A DNA stretch of 64,000 bases from an uncultured Verrucomicrobiales bacterium. GTDB lineage: Bacteria; Verrucomicrobiota; Verrucomicrobiia; Verrucomicrobiales; Akkermansiaceae. The notes beneath the pieces were generated by a model. That model did no database searches and had not been told where the DNA came from. It was given only the letters and a program-made list of their open reading frames with translations. The stretch covers positions 1 through 64,000 of the forward strand of contig CASICJ010000002.1 of the NCBI GenBank assembly GCA_949373085.1, written 5' to 3'. How positions within the stretch are numbered: position 1 is the first letter of the stretch; every line of letters begins with the position of its first letter. Below, piece by piece: positions 53,822 through 63,042 of the stretch. The position numbers and the translations under genes are program-made.

Positions 53822-56800
53822 ATGAAGTCATCCAAGCAGATTTTCCTTAGCCTTTTCTTCTTTTCAGCGATGGCTCCCGCTGAACAAATTGTTTTTAGTG
53901 AGGTCATGTATCATCCTCCAGCTGGAGGTCATGAATTCATCGAGGTCCAGAATCTTACTGCCACCCCGTTTGACATCGCACAGTGGGAATTAACCGAAGG
54001 AGCCTCATTTACCTTTCCAGATTTCTCTTCGGGGCCCGCGCTTGATTCTTTTTTGAAAGCCTTTGAACGCATTATTCTCTGCGACACTGATCCCGCAACC
54101 TTCCGGGCTACCTACAATGTCCCCAATTCAATTCGCGTTTTCGGTCCTTGGTCCGGAAGGCTAAGCAATGGAGGCGAGCGCGTTACTCTCGCGGATAAAA
54201 ATGGAACTATTCGCTGCAGCTTCCGATATGAAGACCGGTATCCTTGGCCACTGGCACCCGATGGCGCGGGTCACAGCCTCATTCTTGCTGATGATAGCTT
54301 CGCTATCGACGACTCCCAAGTTTGGACTTCTGCGCCCCCAACTCCTGGATTCTCGACTCCACTGAGCGCCGAAGAGCCTTTCCCCAACCCTGAAGTTAAT
54401 CTCAGCATCGGAATCCCCTTCGTGAACTACGAAGACACATGGAATTTTAATGACCAAAATCTCGATCTTGGCACCGACTGGGACCTTCCCGGTTACACCT
54501 TCTCCCATGCCGGATGGACCCGCGAAAACGACGCAGGCAACGACGGCGGCCTTTATGGCTTTGAAAATTCAGCTCTGCCCGCGCCCGGAATTCAAACACC
54601 GCTCCTCAACAGCAGCGACGAAGACAATCACATCACCTATTATTTCAGAAAAGATTTTACCTACAACGGTCCCACCGCGGGGGCTAATATTACGATTGAT
54701 TCTATCACTGACGATGGCGTCTTTTTCTATTTAAATGGAGCTCCTCTTGGTGGAGTCGGAGCTACCGCAGATGCTGGATGGAAAACTACCGCAACCCGGA
54801 CTGTCGGAAATGCCTCTGAAGAACTTGCGGTTGTTACCAATAACGGCTCCGCGCTTGTTGATGGAACCAACATTCTCAGCGCCGAGGTCCATCAAACAAA
54901 TTCCGGAAGCTCCGATTGTGTTTTTGGTGCTCGATTGAGTATTTCCGCTCCCTCAAACCCTAGCCTACTCATCAACGAAGTCCTCCCGACTGCCGACGGC
55001 TTCGTGGAAATCTATAACCCAGGCGCTTCAGCCGTCAATCTCTCTGGATGGTATCTCAGCGACTCCCCGGGAAGCCTTACTCGGTATCAGATCCCTGCCG
55101 GACAAACTATTCCTCCTTCAGGGCTTGTCGCAATCAGCTACGCCACCACAGGACTCGCGGTTGGGGGAGATGCTGTAGTCTATCTTACCGAGCCTGATGG
55201 AACCACCATCGCAAATGCAATCGATGCCGCCATCCCCCTCGACGGCCGATCTCTCGGACGAAAAGGCGACGGATCATCCTCTTGGTTCCTCTTTTCACAA
55301 CCCAGCGAGAATGCACCCAATGCCAGTAGCTCGTCAGACTTCAGTTTGAAAATCAATGAAGTCGCTTTCGACCAAAATGGGACCACCACCTGGATTGAAC
55401 TCTACAACCCGGCTCCTGCTGCCATCAGCTCGGCAGGTCTTTTCCTCGCGAGCTCACCAGATTTTTCCGACAAGGTCTCTCTCTCCGGCGGTATTAGCGC
55501 AAGCGGATTTTTTTCAATCACCGAAGCATTTGCCGCAGATGGAGAGGAACTCACCTTATTCCTTCTTAGCGGGTCTGACACCATCATCGATGCGGTCGCC
55601 GTCCCGTTTAAATCGCCGCGTAACTATGCCACAGCTTACCCCGATGGCTCCGGCGAATACTACGCCAGCACAACCGGAACTAAAGGCTCAACTAACAATC
55701 CAAATCGGGTGGATTCGATCGTCATCAACGAACTCATGGTCGATCCACCTAGCGAGCATCGTGATGGCGAATTCATTGAACTCTTCAACAAATCAGGGTC
55801 AACCATCGACCTTTCCGGATGGCGTTTCACTGACGGCGTCGACTTCACCTTTCCAGTCGGAACCTCACTGCCTGCCAGAAGCTATCTCGTTATCCCTGCC
55901 AACGAGGACTACACCAACTACCCGAACAGCGCTGGTCAATTCTCTGGTTCACTCGCCAACAGCGGCGAACTTCTTCGTCTTGTGGATTCATGGAATAACC
56001 TAGTTGACGAAGTTTCCTACCATACCGGTGGCGATTGGCCCGAGCTGGCCGGAGGTCAGGGAAGTAGCCTCGAACTGCGCCATCCCGATATGGACAACTC
56101 AAAAGCAAGCGCCTGGACAGCTTCCGACGAAAGTGACAAATCAACTTTTGAAGAATTCACGATCGCCGAACAATACCAAGAAATCACTCGCCGCGGAGGA
56201 GCCTCAGACTATAAAGAACTGCACCTTCAAGCGGTTGGGGACACCCATATCGCGATGAGAGATCTTTCTCTCTCCCGAAATGGAAATGGTAACCTCCTTC
56301 CAGGAGGAGGTCTCGCCTTAGCAAGAAACGGGTCTGCCAATGACGGGTGGCTTTGCCAGGGAACCCACCACGCCAGTAAAATAACTAATGGCGAATTCCA
56401 CCTCATCTCAAGTGGTCACGGCGATGTAAAAGCAAACCGCTGTGAAATTGATGTCACTAGCATCCAGGACAACAACAACCTGAACTTCACCTTCGAGGCC
56501 CGCTGGATTTCAGGAAAGCCGACCTTGAATGTGCAAACTTGGGATCGTTCTTTCGGAGGAACCATTCACCTCAATGTTCCTAAAAATCTCGGAACTCCAG
56601 GCGCAGCCAATCCCGGAATATTAGACAACCCAGCCCCAACGATTTCAGGCCTCATTCACAGCCCTCCTATTCCAAGATCAAGTGACCCTGTTCGTATCAC
56701 CGTCGAGGCTCAGAATGCCAACACTGTGAATTTACGACACCGTCTTGATACCAACGCTGGAAACGGAACATGGAACAGCAGCCCGATGTTTGATGATGGT

Positions 56801-59800
56801 ATCAGCGGCGGTGACGAGATTGCAGATGATGGCATCTATACAATCACGCTGACCAATTATCAAAGCGACAACTCCATCGTGCAATTTTACGTGCAAGCTA
56901 CTTCAGCGGGCGGAACGTCTATTCAGCCCGCCCCCGCTCCCGAAAAGCCCGCAATGTGGGTCGTGGATAATTCCAATCACCCGACCGATCTTCGGCTCCA
57001 GCGCTTTATCATTTCGGCCCGCGACCGTTCTGCTTCCGGCGGCACAGGAGACTCCGCGACATTCGACTACGACTTCCCCAAACTTTCCAACCAATATTTC
57101 AACGCCACCTTCATCAGCAACGAAAAGGATATCATCTACAACTGTGAGATGCGTAAAAGCGGAAGTCCGTGGACGAGGTCCGGGAGCGCTGACTTCTCAC
57201 GTATGAAGTGGAAGCCACCAGGCGACAGAAAGTTCCGCGGCTACACAAAGCGGGCTGTCGACAACGATGCCGGCGGCAATCGAGCTTACCACAATCGTAT
57301 TATTCGATACTGGCTTTATCTCTTCGGTCACGCTGCCAACGAGAACGAATTTGTGCGCGTCATTATTAACGGTGGCAGTGCTTCACTCCGGGAAGACGTA
57401 GAACCCAACGCCAACGACTTCCTAAAACGTAATTGGGAAGATGGCCACAAAGGCGAACTCTATCGTATTGACGATGAATGGTGGTTTGACGACGGCTGGG
57501 GGCGCCAAAACCGTAACGCCACTTGGGAATATAAAAACACCACCGAACCAGAACGTTATTCCTCCGAGTGGATCAAGCGTTCTCGCGAAAGCGAACACGA
57601 TTACTCGTCCTTTACCAGCTGGACTCGAATGGTTGGTAGAAATGACTTCACTCGCGAAGAAATAGAAAGAACCGCCGATATCGATATGATGGCCGCCAAC
57701 GCGGTGGTTCGTGGTTGGTGTGACGACTGGGACACCCTCACCCGAAATCGAGGTAAAAACGGATACTTCCTCCGTCGGGCCACTGACGGAAAATGGATGT
57801 TAGTTCAGTGGGACTCCGACCTAACCTTCGGCAGCTCCAATGCGGACTTCATCGGCAACCTGTCCGGTGTTCGTAACTTTTTTGAAAAGCCCTACATCAA
57901 GCAGAGGGTGAATCATTACCTCAACGAAATGGTACAAAAATACACCGTGAACTCCACCCGGCTTGCCGCTTGGTTCCGTTGCGAGGAGGATGCTTCCCCC
58001 TCCTACTCGAGCAACGAATCAACCTATAATTCGTGGAATCGAAATCGCCTTTCCAAAGCTAATTCTACGATTGGTAGCGCTCTTAATTCCGACTTCAATG
58101 TCACCTCTGGAAACGGTTCCTCACTTTCCACCTCGTCCGATACCATCTCACTGCAAGGTAGAAGCGGCGCGGACGTTTTTGCAATCCGAGTGACTGGCCA
58201 ACCGTGGGCTGAGTATGAGTTCTCTAATACGACAGCTTGGACACTTAGCGGGATTCAACTGCGCCAGGGGACCAATATTCTTGAGGTCCAATCGGTCGAC
58301 CAAGAAGGCAACGTCACTAACACCGAAAAATTTACCGTAACCAAAAGTGGTAATGCCGCACCGGTTCTTGTTCTCGATGCCGACCCCGGATCGTTCCGAA
58401 TCCCAATCAATACCACTTTCGAGATTGATGGAGACGAGAGCTATGACCCCGAGGGAACCAGCCTCAATTTCTCATTCCAGCTCCCAGCAGGATTGAGCGT
58501 CGGCAGTCCAACTCCATCCAGCGCTTCCATGATTTTTCAGAAGCCTGGACATTATCCGTTAACAATTACGGCAACCGACCAAAACGGAAGAACGACCCAA
58601 GTAGTACGAGAGATTGTCGCATACGCCGATAGCGGATGGGACCCCTTCAACCAAGAGACTTTGCAAGGTCTGTGGACCACAGAAGATCTCATCTTAAAGG
58701 ATGGCACTACCCCTCCTTCTTCTTACAGCTTTGATGAAACACCAAATCGCCTAGCTGTAAAATTAGAAACAAACCCAGCTAAACCATTAACACTAAACTC
58801 GCCCAACCACCCTCGGATGTGGCGTGACACCCCGGCCGCCAATTGGTCTTTTACTTCAGAAGTAACTCTAACCTCCGTACAACAGGGTGACTTCTACACT
58901 GGGATCATCGTCGATGGAGAAGAAAACGGCTCACCTGTGCGTTTTACGGTCGGCATGGAAGATGGTGATTTGCTCCGTGCCAAAAAGATCACCACATCAG
59001 GCACAACGATTCTTGGATCAATCAGTTGGACCGAAAAAGACGCAGTCGTTCGGATCTTTAAAAAAACAACGGGAATCGAACTACAGTATCGCACCCAACC
59101 TGGTGTCTGGCAGACTCTCGGAAGCTCTTCTAGAGATATCACCACCTCGCAAGTCGGAATTTTTGCGTCCACCGATACCCCACAAGCCCTCCGTGTGGAA
59201 TTCGATGACGCTCTCATCGTAGATTCAAGTATTAGTAGCCCAACCCTCGATAATCTTAGAATTACCGAGATCATGTATCATCCGATTGGTGGATCATTCT
59301 ACGAATTTATCGAAATCCAAAATACCGGTTCGACACCGCTCGCTCTTGATGGAGCTTCCTTCGATGACACCCAACCTTTCGGCACCTTTACCTTTGCGAA
59401 CGTCACATTGGCCCCAGAGCAATATGCCGTAATCGTTTCTGCCGAATCAGCATTTCGTGCTCGCTACGGAAATAATATTCTCATCGCAGGAAACTGGACT
59501 GCTGGTTCGCTCTCCAACGGTGGCGAAAGCATCGAACTTCGCGACCCATTCCGCAACACCATTCACGATTTTTCATATGACGATAATGCCCCGTGGCCCC
59601 TTGCCGCCGATGGCGACGGTCCCTCCTTAGAAGTCATTGACACGGCGGGAGATTACAATGATCCCCTGAACTGGAGAGCCTCTGCATTTGCCGGGGGAAG
59701 CCCCGGGTTTTCCGAAGCCACCGACCTGGATGGTGACGGACTCAGTAACATTCGGGAAAACGTATTAGGAACCAATCCCAATTCATTTGACACCGATGGC

Positions 59801-60082
59801 GACGGATCTTCTGACGGCACAGAGACGATTGCAGGGACCAACCCTCTAGATACCTCAGATTACTTCCGTATTCTATCGGTCGGATCAACTGACACTCCGA
59901 ATGAAATCGAAATCACGTGGGCTTCCGTTACCGGTAAAACCTACGTTGTAGAATCGAGCAACGACCTAGTCGGCACCTGGAATCTCCACGATACCGTCAC
60001 GGCAGGTGGCTCAACGAGCATCACGACTGATCAAACATCTGGTGAAAGAAGATTCTACCGAGTTCGAGTCAGTAGACCCTAA
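53822..60082 (+). CDS. giant CotH / lamin-tail-domain surface protein (2086 aa)
   Basis: Signal peptide MKSSKQIFLSLFFFSAMAPA. Order (approx.): LTD1 20-140 (IVFSEVMYHPPAGGHEFIEV); jelly-roll-like 205-375 (ITDDGVFFYLNG); LTD2 380-475; LTD3 505-600; LTD4 630-740; CotH-like 1060-1345 (FNATFISNEKDIIYNCEMRK; KRAVDNDAGG; WMLVQWDSDLTFGS); PKD/cadherin-like 1515-1600; LTD5 1812-1930 (LRITEIMYHPIGG); TSP3 calcium repeats 1968-2010 (DLDGDGLSN; DTDGDGSSDG); C-terminal module 2015-2086 (YVVESSNDLVGTW). One intact frame over 6.2 kb. Surface attachment or scaffold role inferred; CotH part may be a protein kinase. Confidence 0.9.
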   Translation: MKSSKQIFLSLFFFSAMAPAEQIVFSEVMYHPPAGGHEFIEVQNLTATPFDIAQWELTEGASFTFPDFSSGPALDSFLKAFERIILCDTDPATFRATYNVPNSIRVFGPWSGRLSNGGERVTLADKNGTIRCSFRYEDRYPWPLAPDGAGHSLILADDSFAIDDSQVWTSAPPTPGFSTPLSAEEPFPNPEVNLSIGIPFVNYEDTWNFNDQNLDLGTDWDLPGYTFSHAGWTRENDAGNDGGLYGFENSALPAPGIQTPLLNSSDEDNHITYYFRKDFTYNGPTAGANITIDSITDDGVFFYLNGAPLGGVGATADAGWKTTATRTVGNASEELAVVTNNGSALVDGTNILSAEVHQTNSGSSDCVFGARLSISAPSNPSLLINEVLPTADGFVEIYNPGASAVNLSGWYLSDSPGSLTRYQIPAGQTIPPSGLVAISYATTGLAVGGDAVVYLTEPDGTTIANAIDAAIPLDGRSLGRKGDGSSSWFLFSQPSENAPNASSSSDFSLKINEVAFDQNGTTTWIELYNPAPAAISSAGLFLASSPDFSDKVSLSGGISASGFFSITEAFAADGEELTLFLLSGSDTIIDAVAVPFKSPRNYATAYPDGSGEYYASTTGTKGSTNNPNRVDSIVINELMVDPPSEHRDGEFIELFNKSGSTIDLSGWRFTDGVDFTFPVGTSLPARSYLVIPANEDYTNYPNSAGQFSGSLANSGELLRLVDSWNNLVDEVSYHTGGDWPELAGGQGSSLELRHPDMDNSKASAWTASDESDKSTFEEFTIAEQYQEITRRGGASDYKELHLQAVGDTHIAMRDLSLSRNGNGNLLPGGGLALARNGSANDGWLCQGTHHASKITNGEFHLISSGHGDVKANRCEIDVTSIQDNNNLNFTFEARWISGKPTLNVQTWDRSFGGTIHLNVPKNLGTPGAANPGILDNPAPTISGLIHSPPIPRSSDPVRITVEAQNANTVNLRHRLDTNAGNGTWNSSPMFDDGISGGDEIADDGIYTITLTNYQSDNSIVQFYVQATSAGGTSIQPAPAPEKPAMWVVDNSNHPTDLRLQRFIISARDRSASGGTGDSATFDYDFPKLSNQYFNATFISNEKDIIYNCEMRKSGSPWTRSGSADFSRMKWKPPGDRKFRGYTKRAVDNDAGGNRAYHNRIIRYWLYLFGHAANENEFVRVIINGGSASLREDVEPNANDFLKRNWEDGHKGELYRIDDEWWFDDGWGRQNRNATWEYKNTTEPERYSSEWIKRSRESEHDYSSFTSWTRMVGRNDFTREEIERTADIDMMAANAVVRGWCDDWDTLTRNRGKNGYFLRRATDGKWMLVQWDSDLTFGSSNADFIGNLSGVRNFFEKPYIKQRVNHYLNEMVQKYTVNSTRLAAWFRCEEDASPSYSSNESTYNSWNRNRLSKANSTIGSALNSDFNVTSGNGSSLSTSSDTISLQGRSGADVFAIRVTGQPWAEYEFSNTTAWTLSGIQLRQGTNILEVQSVDQEGNVTNTEKFTVTKSGNAAPVLVLDADPGSFRIPINTTFEIDGDESYDPEGTSLNFSFQLPAGLSVGSPTPSSASMIFQKPGHYPLTITATDQNGRTTQVVREIVAYADSGWDPFNQETLQGLWTTEDLILKDGTTPPSSYSFDETPNRLAVKLETNPAKPLTLNSPNHPRMWRDTPAANWSFTSEVTLTSVQQGDFYTGIIVDGEENGSPVRFTVGMEDGDLLRAKKITTSGTTILGSISWTEKDAVVRIFKKTTGIELQYRTQPGVWQTLGSSSRDITTSQVGIFASTDTPQALRVEFDDALIVDSSISSPTLDNLRITEIMYHPIGGSFYEFIEIQNTGSTPLALDGASFDDTQPFGTFTFANVTLAPEQYAVIVSAESAFRARYGNNILIAGNWTAGSLSNGGESIELRDPFRNTIHDFSYDDNAPWPLAADGDGPSLEVIDTAGDYNDPLNWRASAFAGGSPGFSEATDLDGDGLSNIRENVLGTNPNSFDTDGDGSSDGTETIAGTNPLDTSDYFRILSVGSTDTPNEIEITWASVTGKTYVVESSNDLVGTWNLHDTVTAGGSTSITTDQTSGERRFYRVRVSRP

Positions 60083-60320
60083 AGACCTCGCTCAACTCTA
60101 ACGACCTTAGCGTAGAGAAAACTTGCTCTACTTAATTACCATGAGCGCAGAAGTAAAATTACTGATTAGGTAGAGAATTATGCCGCCTCCCTTCGCTCTT
60201 CGCTACAACTTCAATTGATTTGAGCAATCACTAAAATCTTCAAAACCTAATCCATTGTCCTCGATGGCCTACAACAGGATTAGCCTAGCTTCAGTAGCGA
60301 ATCTTTGACACCGTCGCATC

Positions 60321-61127
60321 ATGCGAACTACCCTCCTGTTATTTATATCAGCTCTTCAAATTTGGGCCGCTCAGAGCGAATACAAAATAAAGAAAGACAT
60401 CCCTTATCGCGAAAACACCCAAGCCCTCGATGAGTATCAGCAAGAAAGATGTCTTCTAGATATCCATCACCCTTCATCAAAAGGATTTGCGACCATTATT
60501 TGGTTTCACGGAGGTGGTTTGACTTCGGGAGAGAAAAGTTTCCCAAAAGAGCTTCAGAACAAAGGACATGCTATCGTTGCAGTTAACTACCGACTAAGCC
60601 CAAAAGTCAAAGTTACTGAATGCCTTGATGACGCAGCTGCCGCGGTTGCTTGGGTTATGAAAAATATCGGGAAATTTGGTGGAGATAGGAAGCGTATCTT
60701 CGTTAGCGGACATTCTGCCGGAGGCTACCTCACGAGTATGATCGGGCTTGATTCATCCTGGCTTAAGCGCCACCAGGCAGACGCTAATGTTATTGCAGGT
60801 CTCATTCCATATAGCGGACACGCAATCACACATTTCACAGTTCGAAAGGAGCGTGGTATTGCTGCAACTCGCCCTATCGTTGACGAACTGGCTCCCCTCT
60901 TCCATGTGAGAAAAGATGCCCCACCCATTTTGCTAATCACCGGTGATCGCGAAAAAGAGCTTCTCGGTCGCTATGAGGAAAATGCCTATCTCTTCAGAAT
61001 GCTAAAAGTTTCAGGGCATCAGGACGTCACCTTGTTCGAAATTGATGGCTATGGTCATGGTATGACAGATCCGGCACATCCCCTGCTATTAAAATTCGTG
61101 CAGCGAATTAGATCCAAAAAGCGATAA
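60321..61127 (+). CDS. secreted alpha/beta-hydrolase (esterase)
   Basis: 268 aa with signal peptide MRTTLLLFISALQIWA. Oxyanion HGGG (63-66), nucleophile Ser132 in VSGHSAGGYL, acid Asp near ITGDREKE, and His in GYGHG complete the triad. It is a BD-FAE/carboxylesterase-type hydrolase; in this lineage often used on acylated polysaccharides. Stand-alone gene. Confidence 0.88.
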   Translation: MRTTLLLFISALQIWAAQSEYKIKKDIPYRENTQALDEYQQERCLLDIHHPSSKGFATIIWFHGGGLTSGEKSFPKELQNKGHAIVAVNYRLSPKVKVTECLDDAAAAVAWVMKNIGKFGGDRKRIFVSGHSAGGYLTSMIGLDSSWLKRHQADANVIAGLIPYSGHAITHFTVRKERGIAATRPIVDELAPLFHVRKDAPPILLITGDREKELLGRYEENAYLFRMLKVSGHQDVTLFEIDGYGHGMTDPAHPLLLKFVQRIRSKKR

Positions 61128-61131
61128 CTCC

Positions 61132-61160
61132 AAAGGGGGGGGGAAAGCCATCACCCCCAA
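61132..61160 (+). terminator. possible weak terminator with G9 tract
   Basis: A run of nine G lies just after the esterase stop and can pair with CCCCC at 61154-61158 across an A-rich loop. No good T-run follows, so termination is uncertain. Confidence 0.3.
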
Positions 61161-61174
61161 ACTTAAGAAAAATC

Positions 61175-61255
61175 ATGGAACAATCCAAAGAGGAATTCTC
61201 AGATGAACGAGTCGTGGGAGACTATCAGAAAATCTATAATGATCTCGTTACTTAG
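61175..61255 (+). pseudogene. 26-codon ORF, possible gene remnant
   Basis: Reads MEQSKEEFSDERVVGDYQKI and six more codons, then stops inside the 3' end of waaA. It has coding-like composition but no recognised family. It may be the 5' scrap of a lost gene. Confidence 0.2.
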
Positions 61256-62498
61256 TCACTACCGATTCACCTCTTAGGAAAAGAGCGATCGTCCGATCCA
61301 TCGCACCATTATGCTTTTCCAGCACAACACGCGCTTTTTTCGCTTGCTCCATCGGTATCGTTCGAAGCGCAGAAACTAACTCTTCGCGAGAAGAAACCAT
61401 ACAAATCCCCCCCGCTTCTTTAAGCTCGGTAACCAAAGGCTCGAAGTTCGACATATTTGGTCCACAGATCACTGGCACTTCGGCGAGAATTGCTTCGGAA
61501 GGATTCTGCCCGCCTTCTTCAAAGAAGCTCTTTCCGATGACCACAACATCCGCATGAGCTGTCCAGTCACGTAACTCTCCCGTGCTATCAATCACAAACG
61601 ATTCGCTACCTAGAGGCTGCTGAAATTGACTTCGTAAAATCACATTCCCATTTAAAGCTTCGGTGACTTCTGCTCGCCGCTCGGCATGCCGAGGCACAAT
61701 AACTGCTTGATAACCTCCCTCCCTAAAAACCTCGTCAAGATATTCCTCTTCGCCGGGAAAAGTTGAGATCGCCATCGCCACCGGCCTTTTGGGAAATTGA
61801 TCTAGCATTCTAGAGAATTCCGATCTCTTTTTTGGTACAGCCGAGCCGCACGGATCGAACTTTACATTTCCGGTTAACACCGCCGCTTTCTGGCGAACTC
61901 CAATTTTCTGCCATCGGATAAGGTCCTCTTTTTCGGGAACCCCGACATAGTCTAGCAATTCCAAAAAGGGGCTCACAAAAATTTGAAACCTTTCCATACG
62001 ACGACCGGACCGCGGCGAAAGCCGAGCATTCATCAAACCAATCGGAATTCCTAGGCGGTGAGTTTCATAGATGAGATTCGGCCAAATCTCTGACTCCACC
62101 ATCACAACTACACGAGGCTCTAATCGCTTCATAACACGGCGGATCAAGAAGCCCAAGTCAAGCGGCGCATAAATCACCCGCACATCTTCAGGTGCCTTAT
62201 CCCGAGCCACCGCCATTCCGGTCGCTGTGGTTGGGACTAGCACAAAATGATCGTCCGTTTCTTTCTGCCATTTCGCAATCACCTTTAGCGCGAGTAGCAC
62301 CTCTCCAACGCTCACCGCGTGAATATAAACTGCCCCAGTGCGTTCAAACTCCACTTCCCTCCGGTAGGTTCCTATTCGCTCAAGCAACCCACTCCCCCAA
62401 CCATCACGACGCAACATCTTCAACATCCAAAAAGGCGCAACAAAGATCGCTACCAGCGGATAGAAAATTCTCCAAATGAATATTACCAAAGTCCTCAT
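61248..62498 (-). CDS. waaA: 3-deoxy-D-manno-octulosonic acid transferase
   Basis: 416 aa from ATG 62498 (MRTLVIFIWRIFYP). An N-terminal membrane anchor, then the Kdo-transferase domain: IHAVSVGEVLLALKVI, TTATGMAVARDK, VVMVESEIWPNLI, LMNARLS, and C-terminal GKSFFEEGGQNPSEAI. It adds Kdo to lipid IVA at the inner membrane. It starts 1 nt after the rsmD stop. Confidence 0.94.
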   Translation of the reverse strand: MRTLVIFIWRIFYPLVAIFVAPFWMLKMLRRDGWGSGLLERIGTYRREVEFERTGAVYIHAVSVGEVLLALKVIAKWQKETDDHFVLVPTTATGMAVARDKAPEDVRVIYAPLDLGFLIRRVMKRLEPRVVVMVESEIWPNLIYETHRLGIPIGLMNARLSPRSGRRMERFQIFVSPFLELLDYVGVPEKEDLIRWQKIGVRQKAAVLTGNVKFDPCGSAVPKKRSEFSRMLDQFPKRPVAMAISTFPGEEEYLDEVFREGGYQAVIVPRHAERRAEVTEALNGNVILRSQFQQPLGSESFVIDSTGELRDWTAHADVVVIGKSFFEEGGQNPSEAILAEVPVICGPNMSNFEPLVTELKEAGGICMVSSREELVSALRTIPMEQAKKARVVLEKHNGAMDRTIALFLRGESVVTK

Positions 62499-62499
62499 T

Positions 62500-63042
62500 T
62501 CAAGATTCCAACTGATAAATTGCAATTCGGCTTCGGCCATAATCCCTGCTTTGAACGAGTACTAATTCTCTAGTATCAGGAAGTTCTCCCGCCGCTTCAT
62601 GCTCCAAGATCAAAAAACCATCCTTCGACAACCATTGCTCCCAGCCTTCGATCGTAATTAAATCACGTGCCAGATCACTCAACCCATCAGCGTAGGGAGG
62701 ATCAGCAAAAATCAAATCGTAACTCGTTCTTTCGCTACGTAGAAAAGCTCCTACATCGCGCTGAATGACTCTTCCGTCTTTTCCAGTCTTGTTCAAGTTC
62801 TCTGCGATAACCCGACATGCCCCGCGATTCTTTTCCACAAAAGTACACGAAGCCCCACCCCGGCTCAAAGCCTCTATCCCAAGAGCACCCGACCCCGCAT
62901 AAAGATCAAGAACTCGCGCGTTAGGAATCATAGCCGTAAGTATCCCGAACACCGACTCCCGGACGCGATCCGTAGTCGGACGCGAAACTTCACGCGGAAC
63001 CTTTAGGGGGTGCCCCTTTGCTGAACCGGCAATAATTCTCAT
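62500..63042 (-). CDS. rsmD: 16S rRNA (guanine966-N2)-methyltransferase
   Basis: 180 aa. MRIIAGSAKGHPLKVP and RPTTDRVRESVFGIL are the family's N-terminal marks; SAM site VLDLYAGSGALGIEALSRG; catalytic FADPPY. Its ATG overlaps the stop of the preceding gene by 4 nt and it is followed by waaA. Confidence 0.94.
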   Translation of the reverse strand: MRIIAGSAKGHPLKVPREVSRPTTDRVRESVFGILTAMIPNARVLDLYAGSGALGIEALSRGGASCTFVEKNRGACRVIAENLNKTGKDGRVIQRDVGAFLRSERTSYDLIFADPPYADGLSDLARDLITIEGWEQWLSKDGFLILEHEAAGELPDTRELVLVQSRDYGRSRIAIYQLES

